Source of the DNA: Setaria digitata
Taxonomy: Eukaryota; Nematoda; Chromadorea; Rhabditida; Setariidae
NCBI GenBank assembly: GCA_003640385.1
Contig: RCAB01000031.1
Location: 186,001-250,000, forward strand
Direction of reading: 5' to 3'
Length of the DNA stretch: 64,000 bases
A program made the translations under genes and the position numbers. Below the pieces are notes generated by a model that ran no database searches, was not told the DNA's origin, and saw only the letters and a program-made list of their open reading frames with translations. Numbering within the stretch: the stretch's first letter is position 1; every line of letters starts with the position of its first letter. This document shows, piece by piece, positions 13,883-26,000 of the stretch.

Positions 13883-14698
13883 CTCTTTAGAAACTGATTT
13901 TTTTATTAATCTTTTCATTGTAAACTTTGATAGTGTTAGTAGGGTAATAAAATTTTGTTTCATCATGGTACTGCGCAGAAAATTTTTTTTATTCCTTTTT
14001 ATTATCTTCTGTATATTCCAGAAGCAAAATACTTTCAGCTTGCATTATATTTGCAGTTCAACAAATTAAACCTAATGGTTGAGTTGTGTTCAGATCAAAA
14101 TTGATGGGAGACTGCATTTTTAAGTTTAGTATAGATGCAATATTCTTTGTGTAGATTTTTGGACAATATGCTTATCGCATCTAGTTTATTCATCGTCGTG
14201 TGCTATTACATAGTATGTAATTGTGATAAGTTCAATTCATGAATGATTTGATGCCATGAGAATGTATGCTGGGGAACTGAAAATTTATCTAGGTAATGTG
14301 TTAATAGCTATTATGTTTGTAATTAGGAATTGTGTGGAATGAAACATTTCATGGTTGTAACGATCTTAAAATATTTTTAGCAAGTAAGAATTGGGCATCC
14401 AATCAGCGCCACAGATATTGTGCTTCATTTTTTTTTTTTTTTTTTTTTTTAAATCTGGTTAAATGAAAAATTCATTTAATTCAGCTGGGAGATGGATACT
14501 ATCTTAGACTTAGTTTGGGAGTGTAGGATGTATGATGTTTTTTTTTCTGCAGATTCTTCATATGATATTGGAAATGAATAGGTGGATTTTGGTTCTAGTT
14601 AGTTTATAGTGGTTAACGGAAGTGTTAGCACGAACATCAGAGAAGTTAGAAGGGTAAGTCTCGAGGTAAAAGTATTCCCTCCCCTGACTAGAGTGAAT

Positions 14699-14786
14699 CC
14701 AAGTATTAAGAGTGAATCTTCCAACATGTAATGTACTGTATTTCTCAAGTACATTACATGTTGGAAGATTCACTCTTAATACTTGG
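14699..14786. repeat. Perfect 39-bp inverted repeat with 10-nt loop
   Basis: Positions 14699-14737 are the exact reverse complement of 14748-14786, separated by a 10-base AT-rich spacer. As RNA this would fold into a perfect 39-bp hairpin. It lies between the two p24 genes, in a spacer with no other supported feature. It could be a microRNA-like or siRNA-yielding hairpin, a small foldback element, or an assembly foldback. Confidence 0.95.
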
Positions 14787-15117
14787 TAATAAGTAGGGCG
14801 TACTTTGGTTCACACATAAATACGTAGTCTTTTGTAGTTGAATATTATCGTCAGCATGTTGTCGCGCATAGTAGTGGGAAAAGCAGTATTTCCTTTGCTT
14901 GCAACTTCTTTTTTGTTTTTTTATTTTTTTGAATTTCTTTTCACTAGAAATCTTATTAATGCTAGCTAAGAGTCTTGAAAATCGGATGGTGTGCTTTAAA
15001 TCTTTCATTTTCTTCTCCTTCCCTTATTAAGTAACTTTTTGCAGTGGTGGAAAAAAATGAACAGGAAATTTTGCTAAAAGGAAGTGTAGTTTTCGCTTGC
15101 TGAGAAATAGGTATGCT

Positions 15118-16365
15118 ATGATTATGGTCGTTTATCATCTTATATGTCTTTTATTGCCGGCATATCTGGTAGTGGCAGATGAATATGCTTATACAGTGAT
15201 TGTACGAGCTGGGAAAACAGATTGCTATGGTTTTACGATTACCGATGAAAAATACCGATCATTTGAAGTTGATTACCAGGTAATGTATTGGACTTCCTCA
15301 GTGGAAATTGTCTTGGTTATTATTGTAGTAGTTAATGTAGTAATCGAAAGTGGAATTACAGGTCATTGAGGGTGGTGAACTTGATATCACATTCTATGTT
15401 ACATCACCAAAAGGGCTACGTTTAGTCAATGATTTCAAACATAATGATGGGCTACACAAGTTTGTTGCGTTATTTCTTTTACCCTGCTAAAAATCCCCCG
15501 AGTTTTCTAATTGTTCATTTACGCTTAACGAAATCTCCAAGCGTAGTTTTAGATAGTTTTAGTTCGAAGATCTGAAACACTCAAAGTTGTACTTTTTGTT
15601 TCCTGTTGAAGAGGGGCTAAGTGATCCCCAGTTTTTTTTTTGTTTCCGAGTTTTGCAAAAATCTGTTGTAAAGTCTTATCGGTGCATTTAAGAAATTTTT
15701 GGTATTCCAGAATTGATATAAGCATGGCTGGTGCTGGTTATGGTGACTATACAGTTTGTTTTGATAATACATTTAGCATTCAGTCAGATAAGCGGGTTTT
15801 TTTCGAATTGTTTCTTTTGGACGCAAAAGGCCACTTTCTTGGCGGGTTTGATCAAAAGATTAATGTTGCAGCAGAAATTCTGCGTACATTGGATGCACGT
15901 CTTGATCATTTTCAGGTGCTGAATCATTTCAGTGTTTTTGCATCTCTTATTTTAATTAACTTTCTTATTTGATTTTTTTTTTTTTTTTTTTGATGGCTAC
16001 TTGTTTCATCAGATCATCAGAGGTTTCCTATTTTCAGAATGTAACCGTAAACGTCAAAAATAATTTGAATATCATTGAAAGGTTACAAAGACAATATGCA
16101 AGTACAGAACTGGCTGATCGAGCTGCCATTGAACGTAGCTATGAGATGATTAATTTCTGGAGTGTATTGCACTTGTTCGTCATGCTGTTTGCTGTTTCTG
16201 TTCAGGTAAAACAGATTTTTGAATTATTTGGGATGCTCTGCACAATTCGTTTGCTTGATATATTTTCAGCTATTGAATGAACTTCAGGTTTACATGGTGC
16301 GTAGTCTTTTTGAAGAAAACTCAAGGATTGGTCGAATTTTACGAAAAGGTCGCTTAAACGATTAA
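15118..16365 (+). CDS. p24/TMED family cargo receptor, gamma type (copy 2)
   Basis: Exons: 15118-15279, 15362-15459, 15711-15915, 16038-16205 and 16288-16365 (236 residues). Signal peptide with a hydrophobic core to about residue 21, GOLD domain with the paired Cys (KTDCYGF and TVCFDNT), coiled coil, a membrane helix and a tail starting VYMVRSLFEEN. All exon phases (0, 2, 0, 0) and two exon lengths (162 and 168 bp) match the gene at 12089, so this is a tandem duplicate. The proteins are clearly diverged, so the duplication is not recent. The start could also be the ATG two codons downstream (15124). It probably acts in the early secretory pathway as part of a p24 hetero-oligomer. Confidence 0.9.
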
Positions 16366-17554
16366 GTCTTCCACTAGAGCTACATATATTGTTGGCGGAT
16401 GTTGGTAGTGGTATTTGCTGGTACTTTCTCTTCTGGCTGGACCATTTAGAGAAATTAGTCTGCTGTCATGATAATATGTGTTTCCACAAACTTATGATTC
16501 ACATCATTTTCTGTTGTTCCTTTAAAGTTAAGATATTAATACATTTTTATTTTCTTAAGAAACTGCTTAATATATTTTACACAAACAATCTTTAAATACA
16601 TCGTTTTTCAAGAAGACTGACTTCAGTTATATTTGACGAGTTAGTTTTTTCTCTTTTTTTCCACTGTTATGTAAAAACTATTATTTTAAGATCTTGTAAA
16701 GTTAATTCATCCCACAACTACTTCCGTTTCTTTTACCACATCCGTCAATTTTTTTTTTTTGGTTTGTGTTTGACTGTATTTTCAACGCATCTGATTCTGC
16801 TATCGTCCTTTACAAGTTTGGGTTTATTGTAGTTATTTGGCTGGTTAGGTGTTGAAGATTGTCTTTATTAGTTTTGGTTACATAAAATTTTGATCATACG
16901 AGAAATTCCGACGTACAGCACATAAAATAATCCTCCTAATTCATACTCTGAAACAGTTACTTCATCAGGAAACACAGATGTAGTTGTGGATGTGATGTAC
17001 CAATGTTGAGATCATCACGTTTTTCCAAATTATACTGTTTCACTCCTTGCAGTTCAGTCGGTAGAATCTGGGTGAAGTGACAGGTACAAAGTTAACTTTT
17101 CCACTCAACGGTAATTGCTACACTACGTCGCCATGGTTACTGCTTGAGTGGATGACGGTTTATGTGTGCATCATTGGTGTCATTCTTTCTTTCATGATTG
17201 CAAAACGTCATGCTATTTTAAACAGAGTTCCTTGTCGTGGTCGTTTTGGACTTTCAACAGTTTTATTTACCAGTGTTTTGCATTTTTAGCAGATTTTGAT
17301 GAAATACAGAATTAAGAAAGAGGAGGAGGGTCTTATTTCCTTTGACGAGATTTGAAGTCCTCTCTGACAGGTGTTGTTATTGGTAATTTTGGAAGTTACC
17401 GATTTTTAACAACCAATTCCATTACTCTGTATGGCATCACAGTGATGATGTAGGCGATTATTTTCGTGCAAAAGCCATCCAATGAAAAGAAAACTTGGGC
17501 AATTTAAGTGCCCAGTACTCAGATAACGATTATGTTTTGCAGAAACGAAGAACT
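16366..17554. other. Spacer between p24 copy 2 and the CDK20-like gene
   Basis: No gene is supported. An open frame at 17077-17289 has a hydrophobic stretch but no splice or homology support. The right edge holds TATGTTTTGCAG (ending 17542), a likely trans-splice acceptor 12 bases before the kinase start codon. Confidence 0.5.
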
Positions 17555-19793
17555 ATGTCAAAGTCAAGGCTATACACTTCGGAAGGATACGATAACTCCT
17601 ATCATATCACTTCGATAGTTGGACGAGGTACATTTGGGGTAGTTCTAAAAGCAACGCATTTTCAGGTAGGTAAGAGAATAGAAATTGTTATTCCTTGGTA
17701 ACAAGAATTAAGTTGTGTTTAAATTTTGAGTCTCTAATCATTGTGTCTAAGCCATTTTAGTCATAGTTTGAAGAAAGGTATTCTCAATGACCAATGCAAA
17801 AAATCTTCCAGGATCTTTTCTTCCACCTGACTGGTGCTTTCAGTATCTCCAGGACGGAACAGTTTGGGCTGTCGATATAGTACCAGCAGAAATAAAGGAA
17901 CTGAAATAACTAGTTGGACGAGGGCTTAAACATTTTTTCAGAGCCATGAAGAAGTGGCTATTAAGCGAATACCGTTGAAAAGAAATAGTCGCAACGAAAT
18001 TGCTTTGATTCGAGAAGTGTTCGCTCTGAGAAATGCATCCCACAAAAATGTTATTTATTTATGCAGCACAGCATTCATCGTCCACTGTCCAAATTGGAAA
18101 TTTTGTTTTGAAGCATTTTTTTTTTCTTAAATGAACCATTGATTACATGATCAGACGATGTTTCCTAGCTCATTTTTTCCTGGAATTTCCTATCAATTTT
18201 AAAAGTAATTAATTGCATTTAATTATATCGCTCCCAACGAAGGTTGTAAAGCTATTCGATGTAATCCTGAATACGGATGCAGTTTCTCTCGTTATGGAAT
18301 ATGTCGGATCCAGTTTGAAGTTGGCAATTGAAGATTTCGATCGACCATTAAATGATGAAATTCCTCGATATTATATGTACCAGTTATTTATCGGTTTGGA
18401 TTATCTGCACAGCCTGAATATCATGCACCGGGTAAGTGGATAGATCCAAGCAAAGTCGCTTAAAAAAAACAAAAAATTAACTAACCAACCGTAGTACTAT
18501 TTCTAGACACTTATTATATATGTAGAAAAAAGAATATATGCATAATATTTTGAGGACTTAAAGCCGGATAATGTATTGGTGACATCAAAAGGGATACTAA
18601 AAATTACGGATTTCGGACAGTGCTGTATTTATGTATCTGACGATCCCAGCCGGAGTTACGATTGCCAGGTTAGGATAATGAATGAATTAGAAAAATATTT
18701 GTCACTCTGCTCTGTTCAAAGCTGAATAAAAATAAAATAGTTGGCATTTGAAAATCAAATTTCAACAGCATACTAATTAATTGTTGTTTTAGTTAGATTT
18801 GTTTCAGGTAGCATCTAGATGGTACCGGGCACCTGAATTATTGTTTGGTTCAACGAATTATAATCCTAAAGTTGACGAATGGGCTTGTGGCTGTATATTT
18901 ACTGAATTTTATAACGGCGCACCACTGTTTGCGGTAATGTTGAACCGTAATAAATCAATATAACTGCACCTTTTCGTAGTAACTTAGGTGGCTGAGGAAT
19001 TCAACGATTTCTTCTGTTAATCAAATATTAGGAATCTAGTTAAATTTGGTTTATCTCTGCTTACTTCGTAAATGATCGTTGTTATGGTCACATGTAAATG
19101 CAGTCATATCACAAGAAGGACAAATTTTATATTTTGCTCTTGGGATATTAATTTGTTCCGTTCTTTTCTTGTTTGATTTTCATTAATATCTTCATCAAAT
19201 TAAGATGTTCAGAAATGAGAATTATGAGGTGAATATTTATAATAGGGTCGAAATGATATCGAACAAATAGGGAAATTGATATCAGTACTTGGTGCACCTT
19301 GTGAGCGAAACTGGAAAGGTTGGAGCATTATGCCGGATCATGGTAAGATTATTTTTGAAGACAATAAACCAGTGGAGAATTGGAAAGCAATAGGTAATTC
19401 TCTTATCTTTTTCCTAGAGATATTATTTAAAAACGTACAGATTGTTTCAATAGCACAAGGTAAATTAGTGTTAGTTAAGACAGCACTGTACAAAGGTCGG
19501 ACAGTTTTCACTTAATTTAGTTTTCTTCTTCCTTGTCTTCTGGATGTTTGACTTCACTGGACTTAATTTCAGTTCCGTCAGCTTCCGAAACATGTCTTTC
19601 GTTATTGCGCAACCTCATCGTTTACTCTGCTGCCGAACGTTATTCGGCAGGTGTTGCTTTGCAACATGAATTTTTTATTGATGATATACCGAAACAAGCA
19701 CCATATATACCGCCACCAATGGGTATTAGAATTTCACAGCAGACTGGCTCGATGGAACTTAATTTGGATGTTAATTTAGGTCAACTACCGTGA
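17555..19793 (+). CDS. dyf-18: CDK20/CCRK-type protein kinase (DYF-18-like)
   Basis: Exons: 17555-17665, 17942-18049, 18243-18431, 18555-18668, 18808-18933, 19246-19393 and 19573-19793 (338 residues; human CDK20 is 346). Visible motifs: Gly loop GRGTFG (23-28), VAIK Lys (45), HRDLKPDN (135-142), DFG (155-157), RWYRAPE (178-184), then the CDK20-like block [18 protein letters not shown] followed by W and a PxYNK-like PDHGKI. All catalytic residues are present, so it should be active. In C. elegans DYF-18 acts with the MAK/ICK kinase DYF-5 to set cilium length and motor traffic; a like role here is inferred. The splice junction between exons 2 and 3 uses weak sites (AAT/GTTATT and ACGAAG/G) but restores HKNVVKLFDV exactly as the family needs. 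The start is the first ATG after a TTTTGCAG acceptor. Confidence 0.93.
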
Positions 19794-19843
19794 AATAAGT
19801 GATTAATTGTTAAGACGTGAGTTTAATCAAATAGATTGACAAA

Positions 19844-19849
19844 AATAAA
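19844..19849 (+). terminator. Poly(A) signal of the CDK20-like gene
   Basis: AATAAA lies about 50 bases after the stop codon at 19793, a normal distance for a nematode 3' UTR. Confidence 0.5.
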
Positions 19850-20064
19850 CAGTAAACACTAGGTTTCATTTGTGCTGTGGTACAAAATCAGTTTGTGGTG
19901 ATATTTAATATACTTAGTGTAAATCTTAATATCAATGAGATCAGGCAATGAGATGACATTGTCAATAAATGAACATCTTAATATTTGATGAGTTTAATTC
20001 GATTCGATTCAATAGGACAATGTCACACAGAAGGAATAAAGGAAAATGAGACGGCGCATTTCCA

Positions 20065-20070
20065 TTTATT
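20065..20070 (-). terminator. Poly(A) signal of the GPCR gene
   Basis: TTTATT on the plus strand (AATAAA on the minus) lies about 145 bases past the stop of the minus-strand receptor gene. The kinase and receptor genes are convergent, so their 3' ends lie within about 420 bases. Confidence 0.4.
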
Positions 20071-20214
20071 CTCAAGTTTTCGGGGAAAATATAGTTGAAG
20101 GTGATCTTTCAGAAAGTTGGAAATGCGACTCGTTCATTTGAGAAATACCAGAAAAATTCCACTTCTGTCTATCCTACCGGCAGATAAAGTGAAAAGGGAG
20201 GAAAGATTTATGTC

Positions 20215-23009
20215 TCAGTTCTTTTCTTCAGCCAAAAATTTGCTCCCCGCTGAATCCTGCCATTGAATTGAGCGTCGACTGAGTGATGTACTCGGTTTTC
20301 GTGTCGGAGGTATGGGTACAGAATTTTTCAATTGTGATATTGACACCTTCTTCAATTTTCTGCTTTCCGACCGCCTCATCTAAATTTTTCATGAATTAAA
20401 AAAGCCTAGAGCTTAGACTTTCAATGAATGAAAAGTTTCATTAGCTATTAACAGATACATTTGAGAGACATAGGAAGTATTTTCTCATTATGCAAGAAAA
20501 AAAAAAAGGACAAGGCAGCATTTTGTGAAATAAGAAACTTACGAGATGTGAGAGTAATATGTGCATAAGACGGCGTCGGAAATGCACAGAACTTGAGCAA
20601 AATAGAACAAAATTAAGAACTTTTCCGGTGATAAGCAGTGAATTGGCAATACTAACTGTCGCTAAAAAAGGCCGTGGATTTTCTTTTGATATGCCCAATG
20701 TTTCCCAGACGAAAGGTACCAGTGACGGTGCCTAAAATTCATATGATTTCCAACAAACACATTCGAGATTTCCCCCTAAACAAGTTCTTTTTCCTTCTGC
20801 TAATTGTTTTGCTTTCCCTTTACAACATGCACTGAAGAACCCTTCTGCGAATGACTATTTTAATATCTAATCCAATATAAACCACTAATATAGATAAATA
20901 ATCAACTTTATTAATTTAAATCAAGTTTATAGAAGTAGATGAAAAATTGAAAACTTACGTGAGTTATGGTAAAGCAGGTTACAATTGCTAGTACAGTAAC
21001 CGTTACTTTTCTCTCTTGCCGTTGCATTATGCCCGTATCATTACAATTTCGCAGCATACTACAACGAGATTTACATTCAGATTTATTTCAAAATTTGAAA
21101 GGTTTCAATTTTTGCGCCTCTTTCTTTCACTTCATTCATCGTATCTAGAAATATGATGAAGAGAAAAAACTAACTACCTATAATCGCTGTTATTACTGGT
21201 GCTACGATTTCGCTGTACAACAACGCGATCACGCATTAAGCAAATGAGTGATACGTTAAGAAATGCGACAGCAACAATGGGTACCAAAATGACTGTAATC
21301 AATTGTAAATACTTCCCATAGTAAATGTATTTTGTTAATGCATTACCATATAGTCTATTTCCTGTCCAGTTATAATCTATCTAAAATTGACAATATATTA
21401 TGATTTTATGCCATAGTGAATTTGAAATTTCGGATTTGTTGAATATAAAATTGGAAAGTTATGAGTGTAAAATTTTCAAAGAGTAAAACAAAATTTTTCT
21501 AAATTTACCATTCTCGAACAAATTTATTTTACAATGTTTTCGCATCATATTTTCTCAGAATTCCAACTTTTGCATTTGAAATGTTCACGACACTTGAAAG
21601 AGATTACAACTGATAAACTTTCCAGTGATTATATTTTGAACTTCAGTCCCAGTTTAATCACAGATGTTTTATCCATCGACTAATTCAACAAAAACGATTA
21701 AGAAAATATCGCCAAAAGATCTATCACTAAATCGCTAAAAGCCTATTGCAATGTGCATCTTAGATATCAGTTTTTAAGCGAAGAATAATTGAGGAGTCTG
21801 AATATCTCTAATTGTCGGATTTGATATAATTTTCCAGTTTTCAAACAATATAAAAAAAAAATAAAGTGTAAAATACAAACCGGTCTAACGTTACCCTTCA
21901 ACTGAGTACCATTACACACTGTGTAGATACTGTATTTGTAAGCAATATGATGATAAAATGTGATAACAAATGCGCCGATAAAGATTGGGACAATAATTAG
22001 AAGGACACCCTTTTCTTTCCATTTAAAATGAGCATGAACTGGTGATCGAATACCAATGAATCGCTCAACTGATAGCGTAAGTACCAGCCTGAAAATCGCA
22101 ATAATTCCTTGTTGTCAGGAAATGAACATCAGTGTTTAATGCTTCAGATGCTGTATCTGATATCGTATTACTGATATCAAGTTCGATCTTATCAGTACGA
22201 TAATCGACAATACAGTAGCGTAAAAAATTTAGAACAGAAAATATTATTAATAATTATACTATATTCAGCTACTTTTGTTACTAATCTAATCAATGCTTTG
22301 GTACTTGCATTAAGTGGTTGATCGAAATGGTACAAGTTATTACTAATATCAATTTTAAAATAAAGAGCTTATCCATTTCTAAAGCATATTATTAAACGAA
22401 TAAAAGAAAAATGCCAATATTGGCATGGATATAGGATTAAAAATACAAAATGCTTATAAGTTATGTATAAAATATATCAGTAATTAAGGCAGTACCTTGT
22501 GGGACAGAAAATTTAAAATAACAAATGATGAACTAGCCATGTTGCTGCCGCCGAGAAAAAATTTGCGAATGCATTTAGTTGTCGTTTGCTGACGTAATAA
22601 AAGTAACGAAATGTATAACTACGATATGCGATTTCAAAAGATGCCAAGGAATGTGGTAGCATGCAAAATAAGAGAGCTAAATCAGCAAATGCCATTGCTG
22701 ATAGCAATGAATTTGTCTAAAAATTGCTTATTTTAAATTTAAATTGGCTTGTTGTTGGCATTTTCATAAATATTGAACAGGGAGAGAAGCAAGTATTCCT
22801 TAAAATTTATTTCAATTTAATAGAAATAGACTGAAAAAAAAAAAAACCTTTGAGCGCATTCCTTTGCTGAGTAATACGATGAGATTTGTAGAATTGCCGG
22901 CAACGCCAAGTATGAATTGTACAGGGAATACATAATGTTGTAAAAAATCATCCAAATTGCTATTTGTTAGTAGAAGCTGTTTGTCTTTGAGACACGAAGT
23001 CCCCAGCAT
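20215..23009 (-). CDS. Rhodopsin-class GPCR, FMRFamide/neuropeptide-receptor type
   Basis: Exons in transcript order: 23009-22848, 22716-22538, 22088-21881, 21380-21178, 21058-20959, 20731-20543 and 20379-20215 (401 residues). Seven hydrophobic segments are visible. Landmarks: GNSTNLIVL in TM1, MAFADLALLF in TM2, TWLVLTLSVERF at the end of TM3 (ERF in place of DRY), ERKVTVTVLAIVTCFT in TM6, and GKVLNFVLFCSSSVHFRRR at TM7, which lacks a classic NPxxY. The GKVLNF-type TM7 resembles nematode FRPR/DMSR-like peptide receptors; the ligand cannot be told. The cytosolic tail is Ser/Arg-rich. Intron 2 uses a GC donor (ACATG/GCTAGT); a GT alternative would insert extra residues into TM3. The first ATG of the frame is taken as start. 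Confidence 0.88.
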
Positions 23010-26000
23010 TAGAATGCCGAAGGACAGTAATCTTCGGCTAGTCTGATTGTTTGAACTAGCTAGAATTTAATTAAATTTCATTATAAACAATCAATGTAGA
23101 AAAAAAAAAATTGAAATTAACAAGGAGTATTGCACAACAAATTGGTTGTTGCAATTAAAACATATAATTGGAATAGAATATCCCATCAATTTTCAACGAA
23201 ATTAAATTATGAATTAATTTATTCTTACAACTCTGTGACGTATTCAGATGGAATTCTCCAATAAAATACGTCATCAAGAAAGAGAAAAATAAAGCATTCA
23301 CTGATATAAAAAATTGAACATCAGAATTAAGATTCTAAAATGAACTAGAAAAAAGAAACAAACAGATTTTTCAAAAAAAAAAAAAAAAAAAAAAAGGCGA
23401 CAGTGAAATGTATATTATTGGAATTATCCATATTACTGACGAACAAATATTTGTAAAGCTGTTGCAGAATTGTTGAATCACTCATTCACTATGACAAAGT
23501 GATCCGTACCTTTATCTATAAGAATTCGGATAATATTTGGCCTTCCATCTTTCCGTAATAACTCAAATTCTGATTCGAAAAGGATTTTAGACATTTTTTC
23601 CATTTCCCTAGACTATTCATTCCTGTACCAACACTTTCAATCTTTTTAGCATTACCTGGCAGTTGAGCAAAACTTTATTTATAAACAGTTCATATTAGAT
23701 GCAAACGTCCTTCCGGCGGATACTTGCGACGAATAAATTCTTTATTGATAATGTTTCAGCAAATTAAGCAAGTTTATTATCTTTTCCCGTTCTTTTTCCA
23801 TCTCTCTGAATGCTACTTTCATATTTACTTTCTTTCCTTATGATTGCTTCGAGATTCAATTTGCCTCATTGATTTTGCAAGCCAGGAATTCCTAATCGTG
23901 ACATTACTTTTAAAAACAGATTGAAATATTCCTGATAAGTGAAACTGCTGAGCAGTAACAGAAGCCTTCGGAGAGTAGTCAATTAGTACTGATTGCATTT
24001 TAATATAATCGTCTGATTGGCTTATCTATTTTCCGTCACAAGGGGGAAAAATGCTTATCTGTCCTCGTAATTATCTTGAATTTTTGCTTAATTAAATTAG
24101 AAAGGATGAATAAGTACATCAAGTTCCCACTTATATGCTTTTCGAGAAGATAAGATAAGCTTGTAGTCATCTTTTCCTGTCACCAACAGCTGTATTGTAA
24201 CGCTTTTTGAATACTTTTCAACTACTTGCTTGTACAAACAGTGTAAGTATACCGTCTACCTAGCAACGTTGTTGAATTGGTTTTCAAAGTCTTTCTAAGC
24301 GAAACCGTTCATAACTCTATCTCGCTATCATTAGAGTCATAAATAGAAAATATGTCAGCCCAAACGGCCAAATATTCAAACTATTATCTTGATTATTCCT
24401 ACGAAACCACAGATATTTCGAGAAATTCATCTCGTATTTCTTGCCATGATCATCCGATAAAACCACTCGATTTTTCCAATACAAATTCAAAAACGATTTT
24501 CCTTAAAAAAGTTATCACTATTTTCTAAAATCAAACACATCTAGCAAGACATTAATCACATTCTATTTCTTAATGAAATGGAGCTTACCGTAAGTTCAAA
24601 TTAACTGCATTCTATTTTTAGATGTTAGTTTGAGTGGGTAAATTTTTCTAAACAGAAATATCACAGCTTGGTATAACACCTGACACTGTTACTAAATTTA
24701 GTAAATTCTTTCCTCCCTTCAGAAATATTCTAAGACACTGGTAAAATGACCTAATTAGATGTTGAAGTAACCCAAATGCTAATTTCCAAAATATAGAAGT
24801 TCAGACCATTAATCACGGTTGAAGAAATCCGTTCACTTCATTCATTTGTTGGTTTCCAAACTTTTCTACCCGTTGTTCATTTGAATTTGATTGAAGCTTT
24901 TAAAACTATTAGTTGCAGTTGTATCATTTTAAATGATACCACAAATCTTGGAACTGCTATAATTTTGCATGGTGAAAAGAAAATGATTATTCACACAAAC
25001 TTTTTTAAAACTTTAAAAAGCTTTCAATATTTTGTTTAATTCCTTTAATGTAATTTTTAAGAGTAATTAGTAAATTACTTGATTAAATTAAGTATTATCA
25101 ATTTTCCGCTCTCTTCCATTCTTCATCTCTGCCAAGTCTTTTTCTTTTCCTTGTATTTTCTACAAAAAAAAAAAAAAAATTTTCCCTTTCTCGAACGATA
25201 AAGTGGGGCAAGCTAAAAATTGACATATATCTTCAGAAGCTCAGAGTGAATTAGAATATTATTATTTTTTGAGAAAATAGAAATTCTTAAGGAAACAAAA
25301 AACGAGAATAAAGTACAGTGAATAACACGATACTGAGATTTAGTAGCTACCTGTGAAACGTTTAATTGTTTTAACTGTATTGGAGAAAGTGTCAATTCTG
25401 TAAGCAACTTTTCTGCCACTCCATATTACGAGTAATTATTGATGTAATAATATTTCATTAAACATGCTGCCTTCAATGATCTTTTGAACTTATTGCTGTC
25501 AACAGAAAGATGAAACAATGTGCAAATCAGTCAAACTGGAAACCAGTTGAAATGAAAGTAACAAAATCATTCATCTGTCGTCCGCGCCTGTTTGTTACGT
25601 ATTGATGGCATGACAGGTAAAATGCTTCTGACTGACTGATCGATAACCCTTTCAGTTCAAAAATTTTTTTTTTCAAGAACTTAATATCAGTGTGCTTCTG
25701 CCTCTGGAATTCAATTGTGTTAATAATAAACAAACACCTGGTCAGCTGTCATCGTTATACGTCAGCTGTGATCTATAAAAATTCCGTCACATTCTCTGAT
25801 ACCGGAACTTGCAACAGTCTTTACTATGTTTCAAATCTTTCGTAAATGAGTGAGTGTTGCAACTCTTGCTAATGTCAGATTTTAAAAATTATAATAACTA
25901 GATTTTCCAGGGGAATAGTGTTAAATTTCACAGATTATAAAATTCTTTCGCAATACAATTTAATTCGACTAATTGATAATCCTAAAATTCCGGACAAAAG

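Noticed and set aside
17077..17289. Plus-strand frame with one hydrophobic stretch between p24 copy 2 and CDK20
   Set aside because: No acceptor or donor in phase with either neighbour and no family likeness.
25213..25733. Two adjacent minus-strand frames, one ending in a CAG/GTAGCT donor
   Set aside because: No matching acceptor or partner exon found; composition is not convincing.
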